A stretch of DNA of 7,952 nt, taken from assembly GCA_013813825.1 (NCBI GenBank), contig JACCRA010000165.1, positions 1 through 7,952 on the forward strand, in the 5' to 3' direction. Source of the DNA: Pyrinomonadaceae bacterium (GTDB lineage: Bacteria > Acidobacteriota > Blastocatellia > Pyrinomonadales > Pyrinomonadaceae). Positions 7,004 to 7,952 of the stretch are shown here, one piece after another. The first letter of the stretch is position 1. Every line of letters starts with the position of its first letter. The notes below the pieces were generated by a model that saw nothing but the letters and a program-made list of their open reading frames with translations, did not search any database and was not told the origin of the DNA. The translations under genes and the position numbers were made by a program.

Positions 7004-7023
7004 GCCGCTTATTCAGAGGCGGC
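7004..7023 (+). other. Hairpin between the two DUF305 genes
   Basis: GCCGCTT (7004-7010) pairs with AGGCGGC (7017-7023), 7 bp including one G-U, with a 6-nt loop. It lies in the 70-nt gap after the first DUF305 gene. No T-run follows on the + strand, so it is a weak terminator candidate at best; an intercistronic stability or partial-attenuation element fits better. The rest of the gap shows no promoter I can support. Confidence 0.45.
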
Positions 7024-7048
7024 AATTCAGAAATAGTGAAAGAGAATG

Positions 7049-7054
7049 AAAGGG
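7049..7054 (+). promoter_or_regulatory. Ribosome binding site for the second DUF305 gene
   Basis: AAAGGG, 6 nt before ATG 7061, with A-rich surroundings. It is among the best-placed ribosome binding sites in the window. Confidence 0.6.
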
Positions 7055-7060
7055 TAAAAG

Positions 7061-7681
7061 ATGAAAAGAACTTCAGTCAAATCAATTACGCTGCTGGCGC
7101 TCGTCGCGTTGCTGGCATTCGGCGCAAGCGCGCTCGCACACGAACCGACTTGGACGGCTGTGCATGACTCGCCGCCGGACGTCGAATTTATCGACATGAT
7201 GATGATGCACCACCAGCAAGGCATCGAGATGGCGCGCTTGGCGGAAGGGAAAGCTACTTTGCCGCGCTTGAAAGAGTTTGCCCGCAAGTCTGCCGAAGAT
7301 CAGCAGCTCGACATGGAGAAGTTGCAGGGGATACGCGAGCAGCACTTTGCGAACGTCCCTAAAGCCGACAAGATGAGAATGAATGGTAAGGCGATGACGA
7401 TGCGTGAGATGCAGCGTATGTCGCAAGCGGACATGCAGCGACTCCAAGCCGCTTCCGGCGCAGAGTTCGACCATGCGTTTCTCGACATATATACGAAGCA
7501 TCACCAGATGGCGCTCCAGATGTCGCGCAACGAAGAGGCGCGTGGCGAGCGGCAAGAACTCAAAGACATGGCGCGCGAAACCATCGCCAAGCAGACGCGC
7601 GCGATAGGCGAGATGCGCGAAATGAAGCGACAGGTGAGCGGTGCGCGCAACCGCACAGACGGTCACGCTCATAAGCACTAA
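7061..7681 (+). CDS. Secreted DUF305 tandem-domain protein
   Basis: 206 residues, paralogue of the preceding gene but with a cleavable Sec signal peptide (basic start, hydrophobic 9-22, likely cut after A-L-A26, mature H-E-P) instead of a lipobox, so probably soluble in the periplasm. DUF305 repeat 1 has D-V-E-F-I-D-M-M-M-M-H50-H51 and a helix with F-A-R-K-S-A-E-D-Q; repeat 2 has F-D-H-A-F-L-D-I-Y-T-K-H147-H148 and M-A-R-E-T-I-A-K-Q. The linker between repeats contains seven Met between 105 and 125, and the C-terminus ends H-A-H-K-H. The second repeat is more diverged (I-Y-T-K in place of the Met-rich pattern before the His pair). It is the last gene of the cluster, so it likely serves the same metal-handling operon. 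Metal binding is inferred from residues. Confidence 0.88.
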   Translation: MKRTSVKSITLLALVALLAFGASALAHEPTWTAVHDSPPDVEFIDMMMMHHQQGIEMARLAEGKATLPRLKEFARKSAEDQQLDMEKLQGIREQHFANVPKADKMRMNGKAMTMREMQRMSQADMQRLQAASGAEFDHAFLDIYTKHHQMALQMSRNEEARGERQELKDMARETIAKQTRAIGEMREMKRQVSGARNRTDGHAHKH

Positions 7682-7744
7682 AGAACAGATCGGCAGCACG
7701 AAAATTAAATGAGCCTTCGTGTCTGTAAAGCCAATGTCACGCAA
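7682..7744. other. Non-coding stretch after the operon
   Basis: This stretch between the last + strand gene and the inverted repeat holds no gene, RNA or promoter that I can support. It is probably the 3' untranslated end of the operon mRNA. Confidence 0.5.
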
Positions 7745-7789
7745 GCATGATCGCGCCTTGTCGGTTCTCATTGCGAGGCGCGATCATGC
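7745..7789. repeat. Perfect 14-bp inverted repeat, possible bidirectional terminator
   Basis: GCATGATCGCGCCT (7745-7758) is the exact reverse complement of AGGCGCGATCATGC (7776-7789), with a 17-nt spacer whose outer bases can extend the stem by up to 3 weaker pairs. It sits between the 3' end of the + strand operon and the 3' end of the - strand transposase fragment, where a two-way terminator would be expected. Neither side has a T-run, so intrinsic termination would be atypical; a REP-like element or protein site is an alternative. Confidence 0.6.
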
Positions 7790-7846
7790 GGGTTGGTAAT
7801 CACAAGTGAGAAGGTAATTGTTAAATAACCTTTGGTGCTAGTTGTA

Positions 7847-7952
7847 TCACAAGCTGAACTCAGCAATCGAGAGATGAATGATTCCATCAGCACCAGCTTG
7901 TAAGCCGTACCATTGAGCTAAGACATTGAACATCGAAACCGTGTATGCAAGG
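7847..7952 (-). CDS. Transposase C-terminal fragment (runs off window edge)
   Basis: On the - strand a frame enters at the window edge and ends at TGA (7849-7847), giving 34 residues that include S-M-F-N-V-L-A-Q-W-Y-G-L-Q and end I-I-H-L-S-I-A-E-F-S-L. I recognise this ending as that of a group of insertion-sequence transposases, without being able to name the IS family. The catalytic domain would lie beyond the window, so it cannot be judged whether the copy is intact. The surrounding DNA (from about 7791) is visibly AT-richer than the operon, consistent with acquired DNA. The IS end probably lies between 7790 and 7846, but without the other end the terminal repeat cannot be identified. Confidence 0.6.
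   Translation of the reverse strand, partial: LAYTVSMFNVLAQWYGLQAGADGIIHLSIAEFSL

Noticed and set aside
7004..7023. Intrinsic terminator ending the operon before the last DUF305 gene
   Set aside because: The stem has no following T-run and the downstream gene is a related paralogue with its own ribosome binding site. Kept only as a hairpin.
7082..7771. Long - strand open frame (229 codons) opposite the second DUF305 gene
   Set aside because: Its many His codons (CAT) are simply the complement of Met codons (ATG) in the real gene. No domain is visible.
7853..7923. tRNA-like start on the - strand (TTAGCTCAATGGT resembles a tRNA D-arm)
   Set aside because: No matching acceptor stem, anticodon arm or T-arm follows, and the same bases encode the transposase ending in a continuous frame.
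1..7952. CRISPR array, rRNA or phage structural genes
   Set aside because: No regularly spaced repeats, rRNA-like segments or phage-type proteins are visible anywhere in the window.

Overview
The window looks like a chromosomal segment of a GC-rich, diderm (outer-membrane) bacterium. The best guess is Acidobacteriota, class Blastocatellia (Pyrinomonadales-like). That guess rests on the GC-rich codon use, the RND/TolC export parts, and two lipoproteins whose cysteine is followed by long Asn/Thr linkers, a style I associate with that group. It is inference from style, not from a marker gene.

Positions 1-7681 hold seven genes, all on the + strand and closely packed. In order they are: (1) the 3' part of a membrane-anchored Ig-like (FixH/YtkA-like) protein; (2) a CzcC/CusC-type TolC outer-membrane channel; (3) a lipoprotein resembling FMN-binding-domain proteins but without the flavin-attachment motif; (4) an RND periplasmic adaptor (CusB/CzcB type) with an unusual N-terminal Ig-like domain and two membrane segments; (5) a lipoprotein with two YtkA-like domains, a His-rich insert and a C-terminal cupredoxin; (6) a lipoprotein and (7) a secreted protein, each with two DUF305 domains joined by a Met-rich linker. 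Genes 1/2 and 2/3 overlap by 4 nt and genes 3/4 are 1 nt apart, so the first four look translationally coupled. Genes 5, 6 and 7 follow after 37, 37 and 70 nt, each with its own Shine-Dalgarno sequence. No promoter or regulator is visible; the operon start lies upstream of the window.

Read together, this is probably a heavy-metal (most likely Cu(I)/Ag(I)) export and periplasmic-handling operon. The TolC protein and the adaptor would form the outer part of a tripartite pump, while the cupredoxin, His-rich and Met-rich proteins would bind metal in the periplasm. The RND pump protein itself is not in the window. Metal specificity is inferred from Met/His/Cys motifs and from the known families; nothing in the sequence proves it.

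Positions 7682-7952 are different: no + strand gene, a strong perfect inverted repeat (7745-7789), then visibly AT-richer DNA carrying, on the - strand, the last 34 codons of what looks like an insertion-sequence transposase running off the window edge.

The most unusual features are the adaptor with its extra membrane-anchored N-terminal module, the repeated use of the same Ig-like fold in three proteins of one operon, the three-domain cupredoxin lipoprotein, and the degenerate FMN-binding-like lipoprotein placed between channel and adaptor.
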